Origin: Halomonas sp.
GTDB lineage: Bacteria; Pseudomonadota; Gammaproteobacteria; Pseudomonadales; Halomonadaceae
Length of the DNA stretch: 46,610 nucleotides
Direction of reading: 5' to 3'
Assembly: GCF_011050415.1 (NCBI RefSeq)
Contig: NZ_DRFS01000030.1
Location: forward strand, 1-46,610
Positions 33,068 through 41,961 of the stretch are shown piece by piece; position 1 is the first letter of the stretch; each line of letters starts with the position of its first letter. Both the position numbers and the translations under genes were made by a program. Below the pieces are notes generated by a model, which had not been told where the DNA came from, did no database searches, and worked only from the letters and a program-made list of their open reading frames with translations.

Positions 33068-35401
33068 TTAGTTAAACAAGTTACGCAGGCCATCGCGAAG
33101 CTGCTGACCGGCGCCTTCACCCAAACGCTCGTCTAACTGGTCTAAGGATTCACCTAAGCGCTCTTCCAGCTCTTCACCTACACGGCTACCAGCCTCTTCA
33201 CGTAATAAGTCAACAACGACAGACTGGAAAGCCTCTCGGTCAAAACGGCACCATTCAGCACGTTCATTGCTCAAGTTGCCTTCGCAGCGCAATGGTAGTG
33301 GCAACTGCTCAAGACGAGGATTCACTTCGCAGGCAGCATCAGCGGTATCTACCAAGCGAGCGTTAGCGCGAGTATCGAAATTCAGGTTAATGAGGCTCAG
33401 CTCCCCTTCCCCTTGAACGTCGATGCCCGGCAATGTAATCAACAGGTCATCACTTTCAACGACGCCATTACGAACCTGGAATGTCCCATCGAAACGCTCA
33501 AAGCGCGTATCCGTATGCCAATCACGCAGCGTGCCCTCGCCTTCTAACTGGGCAACTAATTCACACATTTGCTGAGAAATATTGGTTTCTAAAATAGCAC
33601 CGTCGTTAAGGCGGGCAGTTAGCTCACCATTTAGATTACTCAGCAATGATTCGCGACTATTTCCAAGGCTGGTGAGGTCGCCAGATAAGTTAAACCGGCC
33701 CCGCAGCGGTGATGTCTCTCCACTGATCGCTTCAATGAGGGGAGCTACTTGCACGTTATTAATCGTGGGCGATAGCGCCCACTCAAGGATCGACTCGGTG
33801 GCATCAATTTGCCCCGTTGCATTAAGCTCTCCCTCATAAAAACCAGATTCAAATGCGGTCAGTTGATGGACGCCGTTGTCGCCACGCAGTTGCAAGCTTG
33901 GATTATTGAAGGTGAGGCCCGCTAACACTAAATTGCCAACGCTTAGATTACCTTCAAGCGCTAACTCACTGAGCCAGGCTTGCGGAAGCAAGGATTCGCC
34001 CGTTTGAGCGAAGGCTTTGCGTAGAAACCCGCGGCTAGCCTGCTCTGCTACTACTGCGCTGGGCAAATAGTGATCTAGGTTTAAACGGTCACCCTCTAAG
34101 TCAAACGCTAACCGCGTGCCGTCTAATGCTGCTGATAATTCACCGGTAAAGGTGCTCTCATCTACTACCAGCGAGAGACTAGGCAGTGAAAACTGTTCAG
34201 CATTGCCTTCAATCGGGCTGGTCATTGCCACATCACTTAATGCCGCCTCACCCTGTGTGGCCAGGGTAATACCTGCGCGTGCAAGCCAAGGGCGCAGCGT
34301 AAAGGGCGCAGCGGTTAGCTGTCCACGATAGGTCGGGGCGTCACGCAGCTGTTCAACATTAAGGTGTCCACTCGCTCTCAGGCCGTCTGGCCCTGTCAGC
34401 TGGAGATCTTTAAGCTGTGCGGTTTGCGCCTGCCAGTCACCCTCCAAACCAAAGGCGAGCGTCAGCGCTAAGCTGCCTTGCCAGTTCTCAGCATTGCGCA
34501 GCCCGGCTTCTAGCACGCCTTCTCTGATGGAAAGCTGCTGCTCCTCCATACGCGCCACTAGCTCGGCAGCTTTTAAACTGAGCTGCTGGGGCTCGCTTGC
34601 TGCATCAGTGTGGGTACGTGTGGTGAGTGCCATATTTTCAAGCACAAAAAGCTCTTCCTCCAACCCCAGCCGCACGCGAGTGTCTAGATTTACCTCACTA
34701 GTGATATCCGGGGCACGCTCGAGCACCTCAGCATCAAGGCGATTGTGCTTGGTAACCGTGAACATAGCTTTTAGCGGAAAGGCACGCACTGGATTGACGT
34801 TACTGCCCGATATATTCAGTTGCTGCATGCGCCACAGCGCTTGGCTTTGGACATCGCGGAAACGGATATCAGCATTTTTGACTTCGACGCTGGCTATATT
34901 GAGCACCACCGATAGGCTACCGGCATCAGCATTTGGGCCTGCGCTGGCCGGCGCTAGCACCGTTTCAGCGGCACCGTTGCCCTGTTCAGCGAGGCGCTCT
35001 AACAGAGGTTCCCAGTTACCTTCCCCTTCAGCGTCGCGCTCCAAATTGAGGCGCATACCATCCAGTGTTAGACCATCGACAGCAATTTCTCCACGCAATA
35101 GCGGACCAAATGCCACGCTGACCTCTGCACGGTTAATGGCGGCAAAGGCAGCGCTATCCCTGGATTGATCAGGCAGCCACGCACGGGCCTGTTCAACACT
35201 CACCCCAATGCGTGGGTAAAACGACCAGGTAATGGGGCCTTCCAGAGCCAAATTGAGTCCCGTTTGCTCTTCCACCACGGCCGTTAAACGCGGTTTGAAG
35301 TCTTCGGGATCAAGAAAGGTGGTCACATAGACCACAGCGGCGACCGCGACAATGGCAAGAATGCCCACCGCCGCCAGCAAAATACGTAATAACTGTTTCA
35401 C
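33068..35401 (-). CDS. AsmA-family envelope protein
   Basis: A 777-residue protein with an N-terminal membrane anchor (about residues 5-30, LRILLAAVGILAIVAVAAVV), followed by the AsmA N-terminal domain (DPEDFKPRLTAVVEEQTGLN) and a long beta-rich body, with the AsmA_2-type C-terminal segment near LNGELTARLNDGAI. AsmA-like proteins span or face the periplasm and influence outer-membrane lipid transport. The ATG overlaps the stop of the upstream GNAT gene (ATGA). It has the Leu/Thr/Asn-rich repeats common to the family, which resemble bridge-like lipid transfer proteins. Specific substrate unknown. Confidence 0.9.
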   Translation of the reverse strand: MKQLLRILLAAVGILAIVAVAAVVYVTTFLDPEDFKPRLTAVVEEQTGLNLALEGPITWSFYPRIGVSVEQARAWLPDQSRDSAAFAAINRAEVSVAFGPLLRGEIAVDGLTLDGMRLNLERDAEGEGNWEPLLERLAEQGNGAAETVLAPASAGPNADAGSLSVVLNIASVEVKNADIRFRDVQSQALWRMQQLNISGSNVNPVRAFPLKAMFTVTKHNRLDAEVLERAPDITSEVNLDTRVRLGLEEELFVLENMALTTRTHTDAASEPQQLSLKAAELVARMEEQQLSIREGVLEAGLRNAENWQGSLALTLAFGLEGDWQAQTAQLKDLQLTGPDGLRASGHLNVEQLRDAPTYRGQLTAAPFTLRPWLARAGITLATQGEAALSDVAMTSPIEGNAEQFSLPSLSLVVDESTFTGELSAALDGTRLAFDLEGDRLNLDHYLPSAVVAEQASRGFLRKAFAQTGESLLPQAWLSELALEGNLSVGNLVLAGLTFNNPSLQLRGDNGVHQLTAFESGFYEGELNATGQIDATESILEWALSPTINNVQVAPLIEAISGETSPLRGRFNLSGDLTSLGNSRESLLSNLNGELTARLNDGAILETNISQQMCELVAQLEGEGTLRDWHTDTRFERFDGTFQVRNGVVESDDLLITLPGIDVQGEGELSLINLNFDTRANARLVDTADAACEVNPRLEQLPLPLRCEGNLSNERAEWCRFDREAFQSVVVDLLREEAGSRVGEELEERLGESLDQLDERLGEGAGQQLRDGLRNLFN

Positions 35402-35883
35402 AATCCTTTCCCTTGTGGGTCTAACTCAACAAAATCACTGGTAGCGGGCATTCCCGGCCCCGGCGCTTCTGGATTGGCCATTGGCCGATAACCTAATTTA
35501 GACAGCAATACTCGATCCGCGAGTGGTAATGAAGAGGTTGCAATACGCAGCACCCGGCCCTCTTGTTTGGCTTGCTCGCCCAGCAGTGCCATTAAGCGCG
35601 AACCCACCCCGCGGCGGCGTGTCGTTTTGCGAACACATAGTTCAGAAAGCCACCATGCTCGGTCTTCGCCCTCCTGCACAGCCACAGCACCAAGCAGCCT
35701 GTCGTTGAAATGTGCACAGGCAAAAAAGTGTTGCCCTTTAAAATGTTGCTCAATAAACGGCTCAACCGTTGGGGTCGGCATTCGCTCTTGAGGCGCATCC
35801 TGATAGATGCGCACCAGGTCTGTGCGCACCTGCTCATCGGCCTCCCAACGGGCCTGGTCGACATGGTGCAGTGTCACCGGCAT
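35398..35883 (-). CDS. GNAT-family N-acetyltransferase
   Basis: A 161-residue acetyltransferase with the acetyl-CoA loop RRRGVGSRLMALL (Q/RxxGxG/A type) preceded by WWLSELCVRKTTR. This recalls PanZ/PanM-type N-acetyltransferases that activate PanD (AVQEGEDRAWWLSELCVRKT), but the call is tentative. GAGGATTT precedes the ATG. It overlaps the AsmA-family gene. Confidence 0.82.
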   Translation of the reverse strand: MPVTLHHVDQARWEADEQVRTDLVRIYQDAPQERMPTPTVEPFIEQHFKGQHFFACAHFNDRLLGAVAVQEGEDRAWWLSELCVRKTTRRRGVGSRLMALLGEQAKQEGRVLRIATSSLPLADRVLLSKLGYRPMANPEAPGPGMPATSDFVELDPQGKGL

Positions 35884-36090
35884 GCTGAAATCCTCTTCGC
35901 CAAAGCAGCTTGGCTGCTATTCCTGCCGCAATTGATTGCGGCTACATTTCGCGCATTGTAGCGGATGAGGGCGCCGATTCACTATAATGGTCGTTTCGCC
36001 ACCGGCTGATCAATCAGTGGTCAGTTGATGAGAGCTTGATGAGAGCCATCAGCCGTCCCTCAGAGTGCGCTTCAGCGCAGGAGATGCAAC

Positions 36091-36684
36091 ATGTCAGCGC
36101 GTATTGCCACGGTTAGCCGTGACACCAACGAAACGCAGATTAAGGTCAGCGTCAATCTCGACGGCGAAGGCCGTCTTAGCTGCCAAACCGGCGTTCCGTT
36201 TCTGGATCATATGCTTGATCAAGTTGCCCGCCATGGGATGGTTGATCTCGATATCCACGCCACTGGCGACCTGCATATTGACGACCACCATACCGTAGAA
36301 GACCTGGGTATTACGCTTGGCCAAGCTTTTTTTGAAGCGATTGGCGATAAGCGCGGCATTTACCGCTATGGTCATGCCTACGTACCTCTGGATGAAGCGC
36401 TTTCTCGCGTGGTGATCGATTTTTCCGGACGCCCAGGTCTTTATATGAACGTTGAGTTCACCCGCGATACCATCGGCAGTATGGATACTCAGCTGTTCTG
36501 GGAGTTTTTCCAAGGCTTCGTCAATCACGCCCGCGTGTCGCTGCATATCGACAACATAAAAGGCTTTAATGCTCACCATCAGGCTGAAACAATTTTTAAA
36601 GCCTTTGGTCGTGCGCTGCGTATGGCCGTGGCAGAAGACCCACGTATGGCAGGTCAAATGCCCTCTACCAAAGGGAGCTTATAA
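36091..36684 (+). CDS. hisB: Imidazoleglycerol-phosphate dehydratase HisB
   Basis: Sixth step of histidine biosynthesis: dehydration of imidazole glycerol phosphate. The metal-binding motifs GVPFLDHMLDQVARHG, DDHHTVEDLGI and IKGFNAHHQAETIFKAFGRA are intact. At 197 residues it is the monofunctional enzyme without the phosphatase domain of E. coli HisB. AGGAGATG lies six bases upstream of the ATG. TATAAT at 35983-35988 upstream is a plausible -10 box, though the -35 is poor. First gene of hisBHAF. Confidence 0.97.
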   Translation: MSARIATVSRDTNETQIKVSVNLDGEGRLSCQTGVPFLDHMLDQVARHGMVDLDIHATGDLHIDDHHTVEDLGITLGQAFFEAIGDKRGIYRYGHAYVPLDEALSRVVIDFSGRPGLYMNVEFTRDTIGSMDTQLFWEFFQGFVNHARVSLHIDNIKGFNAHHQAETIFKAFGRALRMAVAEDPRMAGQMPSTKGSL

Positions 36685-36764
36685 TGCTGCGCTATGTAGC
36701 CGGTTATTTGATGGGCTATGCCTCTAGCCACATTTTGTCCACCCCCACAAGGAGCGCTTCATGA
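36684..36764 (+). CDS. 26-codon ORF coupled between hisB and hisH
   Basis: The hisB stop reads TAATG, so an ATG shares its last base; GGGAG precedes it by about seven bases. The frame encodes MLRYVAGYLMGYASSHILST plus six residues and stops in TGA, sharing ATGA with the hisH start. It fits the gap exactly and has a short hydrophobic segment. It could be a small membrane protein or a translational-coupling device. It is not a family I recognise. Confidence 0.45.
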   Translation: MLRYVAGYLMGYASSHILSTPTRSAS

Positions 36765-37402
36765 CCATTGCTGTGATCGACTATGGAATGGGCAACCTGC
36801 ATTCCGTGGCCAAAGCGCTGGAGCATGTGACGCATGAAAATGTGGTCATTACTCGCGACCCGCGCCGTATTCTTGGCGCGACACGCTTAGTACTGCCCGG
36901 CCAGGGCGCCATCCGCGACTGCGTGGGTGAGCTTGAGCGCACTGACTTACGCGGTTTGGTGGACGATATTTTGACCCGCCAAGCCAAACCGCTGCTGGGT
37001 ATCTGCGTGGGTCAGCAAATGCTGTTAGAGAGTAGCGAAGAGAACGGTGGCGTTGAGTGCCTGGGCTTCTTTAAAGGCAGCGTAGACCGTTTCCCTGGTG
37101 ATATGCGCGATGCTCACGACCAGCGCTTGAAGGTACCGCACATGGGCTGGAACGTGGTCGAGCAACACCATGACCACCCCTTATGGGCAGGTATTGATAA
37201 CCGCGAGCACTTCTACTTCGTGCATAGCTATTACGTGAATGCCGCTGAAGATGCCCAGGTGTTCGGCACCACCCAATACGGTAAGGTAAGTGCTCACGTG
37301 GCAATTGGCCGCGACGCGACCTTCGCGGTGCAGTTCCACCCGGAAAAGAGCTCCCGCGCGGGGCTTCGCCTGCTTGAAAACTTTGTTACCTGGACGCCCT
37401 GA
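36761..37402 (+). CDS. hisH: Imidazole glycerol phosphate synthase glutaminase HisH
   Basis: Class I glutamine amidotransferase that feeds ammonia to HisF. IDYGMGNLHSVAKALEH at the start, nucleophile Cys in LLGICVGQQMLLESSEE, and His-Glu in FAVQFHPEKSS are complete. 213 residues, intact. AAGGAG precedes the ATG. It forms HisF-HisH with the hisF product two genes on. Confidence 0.97.
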   Translation: MTIAVIDYGMGNLHSVAKALEHVTHENVVITRDPRRILGATRLVLPGQGAIRDCVGELERTDLRGLVDDILTRQAKPLLGICVGQQMLLESSEENGGVECLGFFKGSVDRFPGDMRDAHDQRLKVPHMGWNVVEQHHDHPLWAGIDNREHFYFVHSYYVNAAEDAQVFGTTQYGKVSAHVAIGRDATFAVQFHPEKSSRAGLRLLENFVTWTP

Positions 37403-37413
37403 GAGGATTTTGT

Positions 37414-38160
37414 ATGTTGGTAATTCCCGCTATTGATCTCAAAGACGGCCAGTGCGTCCGGTTGAAACAGGGCCGCATGGAAGATGCGACCTCCTACGGC
37501 GATGACCCGGTGGCCATGGCTGCACGTTGGGTAGAAGCTGGCGCCCGCCGCCTACATCTGGTGGACTTGAACGGTGCCTTTGAAGGCAAGCCCGTCAATG
37601 GCGATGCCGTTACCGCTATTGCGCGAGCCTACCCCAACCTGCCGATTCAAATCGGTGGCGGCATTCGCAGTGCAGAAACCATTGAGCACTACTTAAGTGC
37701 TGGCGTTGCCTACGTGATTATCGGTACCAAAGCGGTGAAAGAGCCCGCTTTTGTTGGTGAGATGTGCCGTGCTTTCCCCGGCCATGTGATTGTGGGATTA
37801 GACGCCAAAGACGGCTACGTAGCTACCGACGGCTGGGCCGAGGTTTCTACTATCAAAGCCACCGAGTTGGCCAAGCGCTTTGCCAATGACGGCGTTTCTA
37901 GCATTGTTTACACCGATATCGCCCGCGACGGCATGATGCAGGGCGTTAACGTCGAAGCTACCGCAGCATTGGCCCGTGAAGGCGGCCTACCGGTGATTGC
38001 GTCAGGAGGCGTAACCAACCTGGACGATATCAAAGCACTCTGTGCGGTGGCTGACAGCGGCATTCTAGGCGCTATTACTGGCCGGGCAATTTATGAAGGC
38101 AGCCTGGATGTCGCCGAAGCACAGCGATTGAGCGACCAGCTATCGGGAGGTGGTTCATGA
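37414..38160 (+). CDS. hisA: ProFAR isomerase HisA
   Basis: The (beta/alpha)8 barrel enzyme of the fourth step, isomerising ProFAR to PRFAR. MLVIPAIDLKDGQCVRLKQG, IQIGGGIRS and VIASGGVTNLDDI are diagnostic phosphate-binding segments. 248 residues. GAGAGGA lies before the ATG, and the stop overlaps hisF (ATGA). Confidence 0.97.
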   Translation: MLVIPAIDLKDGQCVRLKQGRMEDATSYGDDPVAMAARWVEAGARRLHLVDLNGAFEGKPVNGDAVTAIARAYPNLPIQIGGGIRSAETIEHYLSAGVAYVIIGTKAVKEPAFVGEMCRAFPGHVIVGLDAKDGYVATDGWAEVSTIKATELAKRFANDGVSSIVYTDIARDGMMQGVNVEATAALAREGGLPVIASGGVTNLDDIKALCAVADSGILGAITGRAIYEGSLDVAEAQRLSDQLSGGGS

Positions 38161-38930
38161 GCCTCACCAAACGTATTATCCCCTGTTTGGATGTAGATGC
38201 AGGGCGGGTGGTTAAAGGCGTCAACTTCGTGGGTATTCGCGATGCAGGCGACCCGGTGGAGATTGCCCAGCGCTATAACCAGCAGGGCGCCGACGAAATC
38301 ACCTTTCTCGACATTACTGCCAGCCATGAAGATCGCGACACCACGGTAGAAATGGTTGAGCGCATCGCGGGCGAAGTATTTATCCCGCTGACCGTTGGCG
38401 GCGGCATTCGCAGCTGCGACGACATTCGTACCATGTTGAATGCCGGTGCCGATAAAGTCTCAATCAATACCGCAGCGGTAACCAATCCTGACTTTGTACG
38501 CGAAGCCGCCGAACGCTTTGGTAGCCAGTGCATTGTGGTAGCTATCGACGCCAAACGGGTCTCTGGGGAAGGCGAAATACCCCGCTGGGAGATTTTCACC
38601 CACGGCGGACGGCGTCCTACCGGCTTAGATGCCGTTGAGTGGGCGAAGAAGATGGTTGAGTTTGGCGCGGGTGAATTGCTGCTGACTAGTATGGATCGCG
38701 ACGGTACTAAGATTGGTTTTGATCTGGGAGTGACCCATGCGATTTCAGAAGCCGTCAGCGTTCCCGTGATTGCATCAGGCGGCGTGGGTAATCTGGACCA
38801 CCTCGTCGATGGCGTATTGAAAGGCGGTGCCGATGCAGTATTGGCCGCCAGCATTTTCCATTTCGGGGAGTACACGATTCCTGAAGCGAAACGCTATATG
38901 GCGGAACGCGGTATCGAAATGCGCCTTTAA
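38157..38930 (+). CDS. hisF: Imidazole glycerol phosphate synthase cyclase HisF
   Basis: Barrel cyclase using PRFAR and ammonia from HisH to form IGP and AICAR. RIIPCLDVDAGRVVKGVNFV carries the catalytic Asp, IDAKRVSGEGEIPRWEIFTH the second Asp, and VIASGGVGNLDHLVDG the phosphate site. 257 residues, intact; GGGAGG upstream, coupled to hisA. Confidence 0.97.
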   Translation: MSLTKRIIPCLDVDAGRVVKGVNFVGIRDAGDPVEIAQRYNQQGADEITFLDITASHEDRDTTVEMVERIAGEVFIPLTVGGGIRSCDDIRTMLNAGADKVSINTAAVTNPDFVREAAERFGSQCIVVAIDAKRVSGEGEIPRWEIFTHGGRRPTGLDAVEWAKKMVEFGAGELLLTSMDRDGTKIGFDLGVTHAISEAVSVPVIASGGVGNLDHLVDGVLKGGADAVLAASIFHFGEYTIPEAKRYMAERGIEMRL

Positions 38931-38958
38931 CATGCCATCAATAGACATGGACTTTAAA

Positions 38959-39456
38959 ATGCTGCGTATATGCCCATGGATAGGGTGTCTAGCAGGCCTG
39001 CTGTTGAGCACGCCTGCTAGTGCATTTGATTGGCCTCCGGCGCTGGAGTGGGACCACACACTGGTACAAACCAGTCTCTATACCCGCCACTTCAGTCCGG
39101 ATCCTGAACATACCAATCAGCAAGATCTTATTAGTATCGAACTGCACAACCCTGATCGTTGGCTAACGGGAGCTGCGTGGTTCAAAAACTCCTTTGATCA
39201 ACCCACTTGGTACGTTTACATGGGCCGGGAGTTTCCCTTGTGGCAAACCAGCCAAGGTATCAATGTGCGCGCAAAGCTAACTGGCGGGCTCTTACGCGGC
39301 TATAAAGATGAGTTTCGCGACAAAATTCCGTTTAATCGTTATGAAGTTGCCCCCGCCGCGCTGCCTAGTATCGGTGTGCAGTGGGGACGATTTGAATCCG
39401 ACCTAATCGTGTTTGGAACCGCTGGCATGATGGTGACCGCAGGGGTGCGCTTTTAG
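38959..39456 (+). CDS. Exported protein of unknown function downstream of hisF
   Basis: I prefer an ATG beginning MLRICPWIGCLAGLLLSTPA, a clear signal peptide ending in ASA before FDWPP, with GGA seven bases upstream. Alternative starts at 38932 and 38947 lack a ribosome site. The mature part (about 143 residues) is aromatic-rich, with strand patterns such as WYVYMGREFPLWQTSQGINV and a C-terminal ...TAGVRF, consistent with a small beta-barrel or periplasmic protein. The final Phe is typical of outer-membrane proteins. No family recognised. It runs with hisBHAF. Confidence 0.7.
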   Translation: MLRICPWIGCLAGLLLSTPASAFDWPPALEWDHTLVQTSLYTRHFSPDPEHTNQQDLISIELHNPDRWLTGAAWFKNSFDQPTWYVYMGREFPLWQTSQGINVRAKLTGGLLRGYKDEFRDKIPFNRYEVAPAALPSIGVQWGRFESDLIVFGTAGMMVTAGVRF

Positions 39457-39462
39457 ACGCTA

Positions 39463-40062
39463 CTACTCCGCTTCTTCAAGCGTAAGTCCCAGGTTGCTAA
39501 TGCCACCGTTGCGCCCTAACTCGCGTACCTCTTTTAATGCCGCTTTATCCAGCGGTTCGCTAACGGCTTCCAGCACGGCATCTTGGAAGTCGTTTTCATC
39601 CGCCATTAACGGATGGTCACGGATAATCAGCGCTAACGCCTGGGCGTCGTCTTCGCCTTCAGTGAGTTCTATGAAGGCGCGAACGCCTGCCCGGGAGGTA
39701 CGGCTAACATCCAGCACGGCTTCCGGTGACTCGCCTTGAAGCGTGTCGAGCAGTGCCGAAACCGAGACCACTGCATCCAGAGCGCGCCGCGCACCAAAGC
39801 TATCATCGCCTTCTGGTGGCTCGCATTCGGCCAGCTTTTCCGCCTGCCGGGAAAAATCGATACTGGCATTGGGCACGTTTAGTCGCTCCCAGACCAGACT
39901 CAACACCGCCCCCAGGGTGTGGCTATCGCCCTGGCCAGTGGTTTGTTCATACAGCGCGTAGTTGGGTAGTAAACGCTCGCATAGCGCTGCCATAAAAGCT
40001 TGCTGGGCAGGTAATGGAAGCTCTTGCAGCCGTTGATAAAAGCCCTGTGGTTTCGACACCAT
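39463..40062 (-). CDS. DUF416 / YjaG-family protein
   Basis: A 199-residue acidic helical protein; FYQRLQELPLPAQQAFMAAL and CERLLPNYALYEQTTGQGDS match the YjaG (DUF416) start, and FAFIELTEGEDD-like and MADENDFQ segments follow. The family's function is not established. AGGAAATC precedes the ATG MVSKPQG; the longer upstream frame is not supported. It is convergent with the exported-protein gene, six bases apart. Confidence 0.85.
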   Translation of the reverse strand: MVSKPQGFYQRLQELPLPAQQAFMAALCERLLPNYALYEQTTGQGDSHTLGAVLSLVWERLNVPNASIDFSRQAEKLAECEPPEGDDSFGARRALDAVVSVSALLDTLQGESPEAVLDVSRTSRAGVRAFIELTEGEDDAQALALIIRDHPLMADENDFQDAVLEAVSEPLDKAALKEVRELGRNGGISNLGLTLEEAE

Positions 40063-40156
40063 ACTGATTTCCTGGATCGCTTGACGTGGGATATTGGTGA
40101 AAAGTAGCCGGTACGTTATGGTCGACAATGATGATTTGGCCGGCGAGGAGATTACC

Positions 40157-40849
40157 ATGCATATTCATCTACTACAGCACGGCCCTGACCATGGCCCCGC
40201 CCGAGTAACCGACTGGCTAACCAGTATGGGGCATAGTTACACCGTTTTTCATCTCTATGCAGGAGAATTAACCCCACGCCCGAACGAATGCGACGCACTG
40301 ATCGTGCTTGATGGGCCAGAGGCACTTATAAGCCAACCACCGACTTGGTTTAAGGCAGAAGATAAACTCATTAATCGCTATTTGGACGGGCAAAAGCCGT
40401 TATTGGGTATTGGCTTGGGCGCGCACTGGATAGCCCGCGCCTTGGGGGCTGTCGTTGCTCCTGGCACCTATCCAGAAACAGGCTGGCATACGGTCACCTT
40501 AGCACCGGAAAGCACCCTCGACTTGCCTGAAGAGTTTACGGCCTTTATGTGGCACCGATACGTCTTCAGCCTGCCCGACGACGCCTTCTCTTTAGGCGGA
40601 AGCGAAGCAGCCCCCGTGCAGGGGTTTAGCTGGGATAGCGGACGCGTTATTGGCCTACTCTGCCACCTGGAAGCCACCCCGGCCAGCGTCAAGCAGTTGC
40701 TGAGCACAACACCGCAGCCTGTTGCGTCATCCTCGGCTTCTTCCCGCTATTTACAAGACGATGCGCAAATCAACGAGCACCCTAAGCGTTTTATTCACTT
40801 AGCACCCCTACTGGATAGGTTGATGACCCAGTGGCTTAGCGCCGTATAA
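40157..40849 (+). CDS. Class I glutamine amidotransferase-like protein lacking the nucleophile
   Basis: A 230-residue GATase1-type protein (GMP-synthase-like) with DALIVLDGPEALISQ, the nucleophile elbow LLGIGLGAHWIARALG where family enzymes have GIC.G, and GLLCHLEATP matching the His-x-Glu dyad. Gly86 replaces the Cys, so glutamine hydrolysis is not expected. GAGGAG lies seven bases before the ATG. It may bind rather than hydrolyse a substrate. Convergent with selU. Confidence 0.8.
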   Translation: MHIHLLQHGPDHGPARVTDWLTSMGHSYTVFHLYAGELTPRPNECDALIVLDGPEALISQPPTWFKAEDKLINRYLDGQKPLLGIGLGAHWIARALGAVVAPGTYPETGWHTVTLAPESTLDLPEEFTAFMWHRYVFSLPDDAFSLGGSEAAPVQGFSWDSGRVIGLLCHLEATPASVKQLLSTTPQPVASSSASSRYLQDDAQINEHPKRFIHLAPLLDRLMTQWLSAV

Positions 40850-40873
40850 GCGTAAGCCGTTAGGGAGTTTTAA

Positions 40874-41961
40874 TTACCGGTTCCACTGCCTGGCGGCCGC
40901 CAGGCAGCTTTCCCAATCGCCCACATGAAGCTCCACTGGTGCACTATCGCGCTGTTTCTCTAAATGGTAGCGGTAGAGTGGGTCGTAGTACTCGGTAAGC
41001 AGCGGCGCAAGCCATGCTTCGTGGGCCTGCGAATTGCCTTGGGCATGCTCTCTGAATGCTAGCGCCTGAAGCCGCTGTAATCGTTGCAAGCGGGCATTGC
41101 CAAGGCGCTTGCCTAATCGAACCAGTGCATTGCTTAGCTGCTGCTGCATTAATTGCCAGCCTTGGTAGGCCCCATGCCGGGCGACATAGGCTTGCTCCAG
41201 ATCAATGATATAGTCCTGCTGAATCTGCTCCAGCCGCCAATCCAACGGCATTTCGATACGCACTCGGGGTGCTTGCTGCAAAGCTTGCCAGAAACTCAAA
41301 GGAATATTGGCATTACCAATTTGGCGCGACTCATCTTCGATAACCAGGCCCCCCGTCAGACCCAGTAGCCGTTTCGCTAGCGCATGCTCAAAGTTAATTT
41401 GCGTGGCAGGCTCTTCAGGCCTGCGCCCAAAAGCAGAGCCTTTATGGTGCGCATAGGCCTCTAAATCTATGCCATTGTCGAGCCGATTAATCAGCGTTGT
41501 CTTAGCACATCCGGTTAGCCCTGCGACGACCAGCATCGGTTGCAAAGCTGCCGACTCAATACGCGCGCAAAGGGCTTGGCGCATGGCCTTCCAACCCCCT
41601 TGCAGGCGTGCCTGGAAATGCCCGTTTCTTCTAACCATTGCTGAGCAATTTGTGAGCGTAGTCCGCCACGAAAGCAGTAAATAAGCGCGTCCGGATGCTC
41701 GGTTAAATAAGCCTGCCAAGCCGTGATTCGGGCTTGTTTGATATCACCGCTGACCAATCGCTCACCCAGCGCAATGGCCGCGGTCTGGCCCTGCTGCTTA
41801 TAAGCGATGCCGACCTGATGGCGCTCTTCATCATTCATCAGCGGTAAATTGACCGCCCCTGGCAGCGCGCCCTGGGCAAACTCTACCGGGGCGCGTACGT
41901 CGATTAACGGTCGCTCGTCACTGATTAAATTCAGAGATGAAGGTGTGGTAGCCAGGGTCAC
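40874..41961 (-). pseudogene. selU: tRNA 2-selenouridine synthase SelU, frameshifted
   Basis: SelU (MnmH) replaces sulfur by selenium in tRNA wobble uridine. The first frame has the rhodanese domain with DVRAPVEFAQGALPGAVNLP and ALIYCFRGGLRSQIAQQWLE. The second frame has LQGGWKAMRQAL, a P-loop GLTGCAKTTL and the C-terminal domain. The switch is near 41600-41625, where the first frame drifts into HACKGVGRPC. One base appears lost. The GTG start overlaps the selD stop (GTGA). The P-loop also carries Ala for the usual Gly before Lys. Either a true pseudogene or a sequencing error in a G-rich run (GGGGG near 41598). Confidence 0.8.
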
